Of a DNA stretch of 64,000 bases, positions 33,800-41,900 are shown in pieces. The position numbers were made by a program, and so were the translations under genes. The notes beneath the pieces are model-generated. The model was given only the letters and a program-made list of their open reading frames with translations. It had not been told where the DNA came from and did no database searches. Source of the DNA: Alphaproteobacteria bacterium (GTDB taxonomy: Bacteria > Pseudomonadota > Alphaproteobacteria > Bin65); the NCBI GenBank assembly GCA_022819985.1, contig JAJEGH010000003.1, forward strand, positions 1-64,000. The letters run 5' to 3'. How positions within the stretch are numbered: the first letter of the stretch is position 1; each line of letters opens with the position of its first letter.

Positions 33800-34107
33800 C
33801 CGCGCGGATCGAGTTACCCTCCGAACGGATCGCCGCCTTCTGCGAACGCTGGCAGGTGACGGAACTGGCCCTGTTCGGATCGGTCCTGCGGGACGATTTC
33901 GGGCCGGACAGCGATATCGACGTGCTGGTCGAATTCGAGGAAAACGCACGCCATACCCTGTTCGACATGGTGCGGATGGAGCGCGAACTGAAAGCGATTT
34001 TCGGACGCGAGGTGGATCTGGTCGAGCGCGCGGACATCGAACGGAGCCCCAACTATTTGCGCCGAAGGGCCATCCTCCAATCGCCCGAGACGATCTATGC
34101 GGCGTGA
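33796..34107 (+). CDS. MNT-type minimal nucleotidyltransferase (second pair)
   Basis: A 103-residue MNT protein with the same GS...SDIDVL catalytic core as the first copy but without its N-terminal extension. GTG start at 33796. The HEPN gene overlaps its 3' end by 11 bases. Outside the shared 98 bases it differs from copy one (for example VEFEENARHTLFDM against IGFEIGQSPGLFGI), so the pairs are old paralogs or separate arrivals with a converted core. Confidence 0.82.
   Translation: MTARIELPSERIAAFCERWQVTELALFGSVLRDDFGPDSDIDVLVEFEENARHTLFDMVRMERELKAIFGREVDLVERADIERSPNYLRRRAILQSPETIYAA
33830..33927 (+). repeat. 98-bp exact repeat, copy 2 (inside second MNT gene)
   Basis: Exact copy of 33053-33150 in the same orientation and reading frame, 777 bases downstream. 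Confidence 0.85.
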
Positions 34108-34441
34108 CGAAATCCTTCTGCTCGACATGCTACTGTCGGCGCGCGAGGCGGTGGAGTTGGCGGACGGGCTGACCTTCATCGCTTTCAAGCGGAACCGCGC
34201 GATGCAACTCGCAATTCTGAAGGCTGTCGAGACTGTCGGGGAGGCGGCGTCCCGTGTCGGCGCCGACACCCGGGACGCGCATCCCGAAATTCCGTGGGCC
34301 GACATTGTGGGGATGCGGAATCGCCTCGTGCATGAGTATTTCCGGGTCAATCTTGCGCGGGTATGGGAAACTGTGGAGGAGGACATCCCCCGCCTCATCC
34401 CACAACTTGAACGCTTGGTCCCACCGGAGACGGAAGAGTGA
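34097..34441 (+). CDS. HEPN (HepT-like, DUF86) toxin-type protein (second pair)
   Basis: A 114-residue HEPN protein with RNRLVHEYF and the ILKAVETVGEAASRV pattern. Same length as the first HEPN but about half different in sequence, so cross-neutralisation between pairs is uncertain. ATG at 34097 overlaps the MNT stop. Confidence 0.82.
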   Translation: MRRDEILLLDMLLSAREAVELADGLTFIAFKRNRAMQLAILKAVETVGEAASRVGADTRDAHPEIPWADIVGMRNRLVHEYFRVNLARVWETVEEDIPRLIPQLERLVPPETEE

Positions 34442-34496
34442 CTGGCGCAGCGGCTTTCGGCGGTATCCTTGTCGGCTTAAATCGGAGACCCCGCAC

Positions 34497-35399
34497 ATGG
34501 CGCTGAGCCCGAGCCGCGAAGCCTTTATCACCTGCGCGCTGACCGGCGCCGGCGACACGACCGGCCGGTCGGACAAGGTGCCGGTGACGCCGGCCGAGAT
34601 TGCCGAATCGGGCATCGAAGCGGCGCGGGCCGGCGCGGCGATCCTCCACGTCCACGTCCGCGATCCGGAGACCGGCGCACCGGCGCGCGATCCGGCGCTC
34701 TATCGCGAAGTCGTCGGGCGGGTGCGCGATTCGGGCGTCGACGTGGTGCTCAACCTCACCGCCGGCATGGGCGGCGACCTCACCCTCGGGCCGGCGGACC
34801 GGCCGCTGCCGCCGTCGCCGGAGGGCACCGACATGGCCGGCGCCGAAGAACGGCTCGCTCATGTCGCCGAGTTGCTGCCGGAAATCTGCACGCTGGACTG
34901 CGGCACGATGAATTTCGGCGAGGGCGACTACATCATGACCAACACGCCGGCCATGCTGGCGGCGATGGCAAAGCGCGTGCAAGCCCTCGGCGTGCGGCCG
35001 GAAATCGAGGTGTTCGACACCGGCCATCTCGTGCTCGCTAAATGGCTGGCCGGGCAGGGCCTGATCGACGAGCCGGCGATGGTGCAGCTCTGCATGGGTA
35101 TCCCCTGGGGCGCGCCGGACGATATCGGCACCCTCATGTCGATGGTGAACAACCTGCCCGAAGGCTGGACGTTCTCGGCCTTCTCCCTCGGCCGCAACCA
35201 GCTGCCCTATGTCGCCCTGGCGCTGCTCGCCGGCGGCAATATCCGGGTCGGGCTGGAGGACAATCTCTGGCTCGACCGCGGCGTGCTGGCGACCAACGCG
35301 GACCTGGTGGCGCGCGCAGTCGGCGTCGCGGAGAATATGGGCGTGCAGGTGCTCGGGCCGGAGGCGGTGCGCGAAAAACTCGCGCTGCGCAAGCCCTGA
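34497..35399 (+). CDS. Beta-keto acid cleavage enzyme (BKACE, DUF849)
   Basis: A 300-residue TIM-barrel zinc enzyme that splits a beta-keto acid with acetyl-CoA. The zinc ligands are in AAILHVHVRDPETG; catalytic stretches EIEVFDTGHLVLA and GNIRVGLEDNLWLDRG follow. Beside a carnitine 3-dehydrogenase-like gene the expected substrate is 3-dehydrocarnitine, giving betaine-level products. Other BKACE substrates such as 3-keto-5-aminohexanoate are possible. ATG preceded by GGAGA. The dehydrogenase begins 64 bases downstream. Confidence 0.84.
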   Translation: MALSPSREAFITCALTGAGDTTGRSDKVPVTPAEIAESGIEAARAGAAILHVHVRDPETGAPARDPALYREVVGRVRDSGVDVVLNLTAGMGGDLTLGPADRPLPPSPEGTDMAGAEERLAHVAELLPEICTLDCGTMNFGEGDYIMTNTPAMLAAMAKRVQALGVRPEIEVFDTGHLVLAKWLAGQGLIDEPAMVQLCMGIPWGAPDDIGTLMSMVNNLPEGWTFSAFSLGRNQLPYVALALLAGGNIRVGLEDNLWLDRGVLATNADLVARAVGVAENMGVQVLGPEAVREKLALRKP

Positions 35400-35463
35400 A
35401 CCGGGCGGCGGACGCTTCCGCCGGGTCCGGGCGAAGCGGCGAGAACTCCATGACAAGTGGCCC

Positions 35464-36492
35464 ATGATGGACGGCATCGAGCGCGCCGCCTGCATCGGCG
35501 GCGGGGTAATCGGCGGCGGCTGGGCGGCCCGGTTCGTGCTGAACGGGATCGACGTCGCGGTCTGCGACCCGGACCCGGACGCCGAACGCAAGGCCAGCGC
35601 CATGCTGGAAAACGCCGAGCGCGCCTTCGCCAAGCTGTTCGGCGGCGACCGCCCGGCGCCAGGTACGCTGCGCTTCGCCGGCAGCATCGCCGAGGCCGTC
35701 GACGGCGCCGGTTTCGTCCAGGAGAGCGTGCCGGAACGGCTCGACCTGAAGCGGGAGGTGCTCGCCGGGATCGACGCGACGGCGCCGGCCGGGACCGTCA
35801 TCGCCTCCTCGACCTCCGGGCTGCTGCCGAGCGACATGCAGCGCGGCCTGATCCATCCCGGCCGCCTGCTCGTCGGCCATCCGTTCAACCCGGTCTACCT
35901 GCTGCCGCTGGTCGAGATCGTCGCCGGGCGGGACACCGATCCGGCGGCCGTCGAACGGGCGGCGGGCCTCTATGCTTCGGTCGGCATGAAGCCGGTCGTC
36001 GTGCGCAAGGAGATCGACGCCTTCATCGGCGACCGGCTGCAGGAGGCGCTGTGGCGCGAAGCGTTGTGGCTGGTCCGTGACGGCGTTGCGACGGTCGAGG
36101 AGATCGACGACGTCATGCGCTACGGCTTCGGCCTGCGCTGGGCGCAGATGGGCGTGTTCCAGACCTACCGGCTGGCCGGCGGCGAAGCGGGGATGCGCCA
36201 TTTCCTCGAACAGTTCGGCCCCTGCCTCGCCTGGCCGTGGTCGAAGCTCACCGACGTGCCGGACCTCGACGACGCGCTCGTCGACGCCATTGCCGGACAG
36301 TCCGACGAGCAGGCCGCCGGCCTCTCGATCTGCGAGCTCGAGCGCATCCGCGACGACAACCTGATCGCCGTCATGGAAGCGCTGGAGCGCAGCGGCGAGA
36401 CCGGCTGGGGCGCGGGGGCGGCGCTGAAGGAAGCGCGGCAGAGGCTCCGCAGGAAACGGGATGCAACCGGGTTCCGGCAGGTCCGGGGCTGA
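35464..36492 (+). CDS. L-carnitine dehydrogenase-like 3-hydroxyacyl dehydrogenase
   Basis: A 342-residue NAD-dependent dehydrogenase. The Rossmann motif IGGGVIGGGWAARF is near residue 11, and HPFNPVYLLPLVEIV near 140 contains the catalytic His region. The QEALWREALWLVRDGVAT segment is typical of the carnitine branch rather than fatty-acid enzymes. It would oxidise the 3-hydroxyl of L-carnitine before BKACE cleavage. No fused thioesterase domain is present, unlike some members. Two ATG codons in tandem at 35464 and 35467. Confidence 0.78.
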   Translation: MMDGIERAACIGGGVIGGGWAARFVLNGIDVAVCDPDPDAERKASAMLENAERAFAKLFGGDRPAPGTLRFAGSIAEAVDGAGFVQESVPERLDLKREVLAGIDATAPAGTVIASSTSGLLPSDMQRGLIHPGRLLVGHPFNPVYLLPLVEIVAGRDTDPAAVERAAGLYASVGMKPVVVRKEIDAFIGDRLQEALWREALWLVRDGVATVEEIDDVMRYGFGLRWAQMGVFQTYRLAGGEAGMRHFLEQFGPCLAWPWSKLTDVPDLDDALVDAIAGQSDEQAAGLSICELERIRDDNLIAVMEALERSGETGWGAGAALKEARQRLRRKRDATGFRQVRG

Positions 36493-36524
36493 CGGCCGGC
36501 TCCGCCGTTCCATCGTTCCGGCGC

Positions 36525-37265
36525 ATGTCGTACGCTCGCCGGATGCAGCCAGCGCTTGAGGCTTCCCCCCCGCTGTGGCGCCCGCTCCGTCAAACGGACG
36601 ATGCCACGGTGGTTCATGTCGATCTGACCCCCGACGACGCCCGGCGCGAAACGGCGGCGCTGGATTGGCTCGACGCAGCGGAGCGGTCGCGCCGCGACCG
36701 GTTCCTGTATCCCCGGCCGCGCCGCGAATACACCCTGTGCCGCGCGGCGCTCCGGTCGTTGCTCTGCCGCGAACTCGGCTGCGGCAACGCCGAACTCTCG
36801 TTCGAAACGGCGAAATTCGGCAAACCGTTCGCCCGGGTCGGCGGCGTTCCGGCGCCGGCCGCCTTCAACGTCAGCCACAGCGGCCGGCACGGCCTGATCG
36901 CGCTCGCGCCGGAGGGCTGCATCGGGGTGGACGTGGAGGAGCGTTCGACGAAGCGTAATCTGGACGGCTATATCCGGCTGCTGTTCGCCCCCGAAGAACG
37001 GGCGGCACTCGAGAAATCCCGCGGCCGGGGGAGGGTCGAACTGTTCTACCGCCTCTGGACCCTGAAAGAGGCGGCGATCAAGGCGGTCGGCGCCGGCCTG
37101 TCGATCGATCCCGCCGGTTTCGAGATTCCGCCGGGTATGGTTCGGGGCGAGAGGACGGGCCTGTTCAGCTTTCCCGAAACGCCGGAGGTCCGGTGGCGCC
37201 TCGAAAATATCGGCAATGCCCGCTTTGCCGCTGCGATCGCTCGGGAAGCCCGGGAATCCGGTTGA
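36525..37265 (+). CDS. Sfp-type 4'-phosphopantetheinyl transferase
   Basis: A 246-residue transferase that loads carrier proteins with the phosphopantetheine arm of coenzyme A. The magnesium motif GVDVEER and the catalytic RLWTLKEAAIKAVGAGL are intact, as is FNVSHSGRHGLIAL. Two ATG codons (36525 and 36543) are possible. Its place beside a free carrier protein and the giant synthase marks it as their activating enzyme. Single-domain and of normal length. Confidence 0.85.
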   Translation: MSYARRMQPALEASPPLWRPLRQTDDATVVHVDLTPDDARRETAALDWLDAAERSRRDRFLYPRPRREYTLCRAALRSLLCRELGCGNAELSFETAKFGKPFARVGGVPAPAAFNVSHSGRHGLIALAPEGCIGVDVEERSTKRNLDGYIRLLFAPEERAALEKSRGRGRVELFYRLWTLKEAAIKAVGAGLSIDPAGFEIPPGMVRGERTGLFSFPETPEVRWRLENIGNARFAAAIAREARESG

Positions 37266-37604
37266 CCCGGCAGGCCGCCCGCTGCGCCGTGACATTTGAT
37301 CGGTCGGCGCAACCGGCACGCTCCGGACCGGCGGCGCGCTGCGGCCGGCCATCGGCGGCCGGTCTCCGGAAGGCCTTGAAGGCTCTGTCCCGGACAGGAC
37401 CGTATCCTTCAATCCGGCGCAGGCCCGGCGCGCCCAACAAACGCACTTGCCGCGGCCGGATCGTTGCACCATAGTTTCGCCGCTTCATCGTTGCGGGGCG
37501 CGGTCCCGCGCGTGTCTCGGGAGTTGCGTCCCTCTTTTTCCATCCGGTTCGATGCGGCGCTTTCCGTGCCGCCGGCCGATACATTGCTGAAGGAGAATAC
37601 GCCT
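37266..37604. other. Gene-free stretch before the carrier protein
   Basis: A 339-base gap. I see no conserved frame. The last 60 bases carry the ribosome site AAGGAG before the carrier start and a CTCTTTTTCC pyrimidine run near 37535. A promoter for the carrier and hydrolase genes presumably lies here, but no clear -35/-10 pair stands out. Confidence 0.4.
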
Positions 37605-37835
37605 ATGTCGTCAACGGAAGATCGCATCAAAAAGCTCGCCGACCAGCATCTGGGCCTCGGTTCCGACCCGGATTTCGATGCCCAACTGGCCGATTCCGGG
37701 GTATCCTCGGTGGATGTGGTCGCGTTCTTCAAAGAGGTCAACAGCGCGTTCAACCTCTCGCTGCAGGCTGAAGAGTGCCTGCAGTTCAAGACCCTGCGGC
37801 TGCTTGCGAACTATATCGACGCCAACGCGGGCTGA
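37605..37835 (+). CDS. Stand-alone acyl carrier protein
   Basis: A 76-residue carrier protein of four-helix type. The attachment serine is most likely Ser35 in LADSGVSSVDVVAFF, a variant of the common DSL motif. The C-terminal ECLQFKTLRLLANYID is normal. ATG with AAGGAG upstream. It lies between the phosphopantetheinyl transferase and the hydrolase and opposite the giant synthase, whose second KS-AT pair ends without a carrier domain. A trans-acting role in that synthase is the natural reading. Confidence 0.82.
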   Translation: MSSTEDRIKKLADQHLGLGSDPDFDAQLADSGVSSVDVVAFFKEVNSAFNLSLQAEECLQFKTLRLLANYIDANAG

Positions 37836-37892
37836 ATGCGCCCCGTCGGTCAAGGGCGCTTCTCCGACGTTCCCTGACGGCGCGTAAACGGA

Positions 37893-37928
37893 ACCGGCCG
37901 CCTCCCTGTCCGGGGGCGGCCGGGTTTC
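37893..37928 (+). terminator. Candidate terminator after the carrier gene
   Basis: AACCGGCCGCC pairs with GGCGGCCGGGTT (one bulged G) around a short loop and ends in TTT. The U-tract is short, so termination may be partial and let transcription reach the hydrolase. Confidence 0.45.
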
Positions 37929-38008
37929 CCGTACCGCGCGGCCTTCGATACCGCCGATACCCGATCCCGATTGAGGAACGCCGCCCGGGGGAAACCGGCC
38001 TTTCTGCC

Positions 38009-38908
38009 ATGACAACAGAAGTTGTGTGGGAAATACCCGAGCCGCTTTCGGTATACGACGTACGTCTCGACGACCGCACCGTCACCGCCTTGCGGCAGCA
38101 TGGCAACCCATCGGGTCCGCGGCTGGTTCTGAGTCACGGAAACGGCCTTGCGATCGATCTCTATTATCCCTTCTGGTCGTTGCTTGCAGACGATTATGAG
38201 TTGATCGTCTACGACATCAGAAACCATGGCTGGAACAGCGTCGACGGCCCGAACGACCACAATATTCCGACCCTGCTTCACGATCACGACCTGATTCTCG
38301 ACACGATCGGCCGGGTCTACGGGAACAAGCTGACGGTCGGCGTCTTTCATTCCATTTCCACGATTATGCCGCTTCTGTCGTTCACAAAGTCCTATTCCGC
38401 GCTGGTCCTGTTCGATCCGCCTCTGTGCAAGCCCGGCGCCAGTCAGGTCGAGCTTAATGCGGCCGCCGAACAGGCAGCCAACAGGATCCGGCGGCGGGGG
38501 CACCGGTTCGCGACGAGAGAGGAGTTTGCCGATTTTCTGCGCTATATCCCGACCTTCAAGCGCTTCGTTCCCGGCGTCCGGGAGCTCATGGCGCAGACGA
38601 CCCTCCGGCAGACGCCGGACGGGGAGGGGTACGAACTTCGATGCCCGCGCGAATACGAAGCGCAGCTCATGGACTATGCGCGGAGTTTCTTTCCCCTTAT
38701 CGATCTGGACCTGCTGTCCTGCCCGACCAAGATCGTCGGAGCCGATCCGACCCTTCCCTATTCCTACCTGCCGACCTTCGACTTCAGCAACGTCATGAAG
38801 GTGGACTACGATTTCATTCCCGAGGCGACGCATTTTCTCCAGCTTGAACAGCCGGAGGAATGCGCCGCGGCCGTCCGCGAATTTCTCGGCCGCAGCGACC
38901 TGTTCTAG
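38009..38908 (+). CDS. Alpha/beta hydrolase beside the polyketide synthase
   Basis: A 299-residue cytoplasmic alpha/beta-hydrolase. The oxyanion region is LVLSHGNGLAIDLYYPFW, the nucleophile elbow VFHSISTIMP (Ser present but without the usual glycines) and the catalytic His EATHFLQLEQPEE. It is not a type II thioesterase by motif but could release or hydrolyse the synthase product. It ends 28 bases from the synthase stop, tail to tail. ATG at 38009 with only a weak ribosome site. Confidence 0.7.
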   Translation: MTTEVVWEIPEPLSVYDVRLDDRTVTALRQHGNPSGPRLVLSHGNGLAIDLYYPFWSLLADDYELIVYDIRNHGWNSVDGPNDHNIPTLLHDHDLILDTIGRVYGNKLTVGVFHSISTIMPLLSFTKSYSALVLFDPPLCKPGASQVELNAAAEQAANRIRRRGHRFATREEFADFLRYIPTFKRFVPGVRELMAQTTLRQTPDGEGYELRCPREYEAQLMDYARSFFPLIDLDLLSCPTKIVGADPTLPYSYLPTFDFSNVMKVDYDFIPEATHFLQLEQPEECAAAVREFLGRSDLF

Positions 38909-38936
38909 GCCGGCCTCGCGCCCGGCCGTTCGTGGA

Positions 38937-41900
38937 TCAGATCCAGTGACGGCGGCGTTCGAACGGGTAGTCCGGCAGCGACACCCGGCGCCGGGTTTCG
39001 CCGGCGAAGAGCCCCGCAAAGGACACCGGGAGCCCCGCCTCGTAGGCCCCGGCGACCGCGTCCGCGAAGCCGCCGTTCGGGCTTGACCTCGCCGCCGCAC
39101 CGCAATCCGGCGACCGCCCGAGGCCCGGCAGGACGACCGGCGCGGCGGCATTCCGCGCTTCCGGCCCCGCGTCCGGCCACGCTGCCGTCAGCTTCGTCCC
39201 CAATGTCGTATCCGGTCCGATCCCGATAACCGCGCCGATACCCGCCGCCGCCAGCGTCGCGGCACAGTTCTCGAAGGAGTCCGGCCCGCCCGCCGCCTGC
39301 CGGCGCCAATAGGCCGCGTCCCGAACATCGTCGGGCGGAACGGCGAGGCCCGACACGGTGTCGACCAGCGTCAGCGCCGGCGCGCCCGTCGCAATGCCGT
39401 CCGGCGCCGCGCCGGGATCGTCCAGGGTTGCGGCCAGGCGCAGGACGTCCTCCAGGCCGAGCACGCCGGCGGCCTGCGCGGCCGCAAGCGCCCCGATCCC
39501 GTGCCCGAGCGCCACGCCCGGCTGCACCCCGACACCCGCCCACAGCGCGGTGAGCGCGCATTCGAGCGCATAGGCCGCCGGCCGCGCCCACTGCGGATCG
39601 TCCGGGTCTCCCGCAGAACCCGGCCGCCCGAACATGACGTCCAGCAGCGAAGCGCTCCGCATGTCGCCAAACACCTCTTCGCAGCGGTCGAGAACCGCGC
39701 GCACTGCCGGCTCGCTCGCATACAGCGCCTCGCCTGTGCCGATCCAGCCGTTGCCGCGGCCGGCATAGGCGAAGGCGACCTTCGCCGGCGTCACGGCTTC
39801 GCAATCGCCGTCCGCCGCCGCAAGCGCCTGCAAGCCCTCGCGCAGCGACCCGCAATCCTCGAACGCCACGGCCGCCCGATGGTCGAAATGGCTTCGCCCG
39901 ACGCCGGCGGTCCACGCCAGGTCCGAGAGCGCCGGACCGGACGCCGAGCCGTCCGCCGCCAGCGCCGGTTCCCGTTCGTCGAGCCATGCGAGGTACCGCC
40001 CCGCCAGCATCCGAAGCGACGGCGCCGACTTGCCGGAGAGCGGCAGAAGCCGCGTTCCGCGCGCGGTAAGGTTATCGCCCGGCTGCGGCAGCGCCGCGAC
40101 GGATCCCGGCAGCGCCGCGACGGCGACCGGCTGCGGAACGCCCTCCGGAGCGGGTGCACCGTCGGCCGGATTGCCGTACCCCTCCACGACGACATGCGCG
40201 TTGGTGCCCGATATCCCGAAGGCGCTGACCCCGGCGAGCGGCGGCCGGTCCGGCGCGGACGGCCAGTCCGTCGCCTCCGACACCACGCGCACCGGCAGCC
40301 GGTCCCAGTCCAGATGCGGATTCGGGTCGCTGAAATGCAGGTGCTTCGGGAGCAGGCCGCGGCGCATGGCCAGGACGACCTTGATCAGCGCGGCGACCCC
40401 GGCCGCCGATTCCAGATGGCCGATATTGGTCTTGACCGAACCGATCAGCAGCGGCCGGTCCCCATCGCGCTCCCTGCCGTAAACCGCCGCCGCGGCCTGT
40501 ACCTCGATCGGGTCGCCGAGTTCCGAGCCCGCCCCGTGCGCCTCCAGGTAATCGACGTCCGAAGGCTGAACGCCGGCCTGCGCCAGCGCCTCCTCGATCA
40601 CCCGCTCCTGCGCCGGGCCGTTGGGCACCGTCGGCCCCGCCGTCGCCCCGTTCTGATTGACGGCCGCGCCCCGGATCACCGCCCAGATGCGGTCGCCGTC
40701 GGCTTCGGCCTCCGCCAGCCGTTTCAGGACGACCATCCCGCAGCCCTCGCTGCGCACGAAGCCGTCCGCCGCGGCGTCGAAGGTCTTGCAGCGCCCCTGC
40801 TGCGACAGCATCCCCAGCGCCGCCATCTCCCTCGTCAGACCGGGCGAGAGGACCGCATTCACGCCGCCGACCAGGGCCAGGTCCACCTCGCCCTTGCGCA
40901 GGCCCGTAACCGCCTGCTGCACCGTGACCAGCGACGCCGCGCAGTTCAGCATTACCGGAATCGCCGGCCCCGTGAGCCCCAGCTTGTACGCGACGCCGCC
41001 GACCGCCATACCGCTTGCGGTGCCGAGATAGTTGAGGCCGCCGCCGGCCATCATCAGATCGCGGTATTCGCTGGTCGCGATCCCCGCATAGACCCCGGTG
41101 CGGCTGCCCCTCAGGCCCTCGGGATCGATCCCCGCGTCCTCGAGCGCCCGCCAACTGGTCTCCAGAAGGAGCCGTTGCTGCGGATCCATCATGCGCGCGC
41201 CGATCGGCGTCATGCCGAAGAATCGGGCATCGAAGCGGTCGATCCCGTCGACGAACCCGCCCCGGCTCCAGATGTCGTTCCCGACCGCGGGGTCGCCCGC
41301 GACCCCGGTCCACGACCCGTTGTCCTGCCGTCCGTTCGTCACCGCATCGCTGCCGGTTTCGAGCTGGCGCCAAAAGGCCGCAATGTCCGGCGCGCCGGGG
41401 AACCGGCACGCCATGCCGACGATCGCGATTCCGTCGTCCCGGTGTCCTTCGACCGGCTGCAGGGCCGGCGGTTGCGCGTCCGGCCCGGACGCGGCTCCGG
41501 CGGCGGCCTCCAGGGTCGCCTCCGGGGCCGGGTCGGGATCGCCGAGCGCGTCCACCAGATGCCGCGCGAGATCGGCGATGGTCGGATAGTCGAACACCAG
41601 GGTATTCGGCGCGACATAGGTGTCCGAGAAAGCACGGTTGAGGCGGTTGCGCAGTTCGACCGCCATCAGGGAGTCCATCCCCAGGTCGAAGAACCCGACC
41701 GTGGACGCCGGCGCCGAGGGCAGCCTCAGCACCGCCTGGACTTCCCCCTGCAGGAAGGATGCCAGCAGGTCCTCGCGCCCCGCCGCAGGGGTCGCGCCGA
41801 GCTGCGCGAGCAGGTCTTCCGACGAGGACGACCCGTCCTCCTCGTCCGCCGCGCCGGCGAGCAGATCCTCCAGGAAGGGCGGCCGGCCGCCGAGGGCGTC

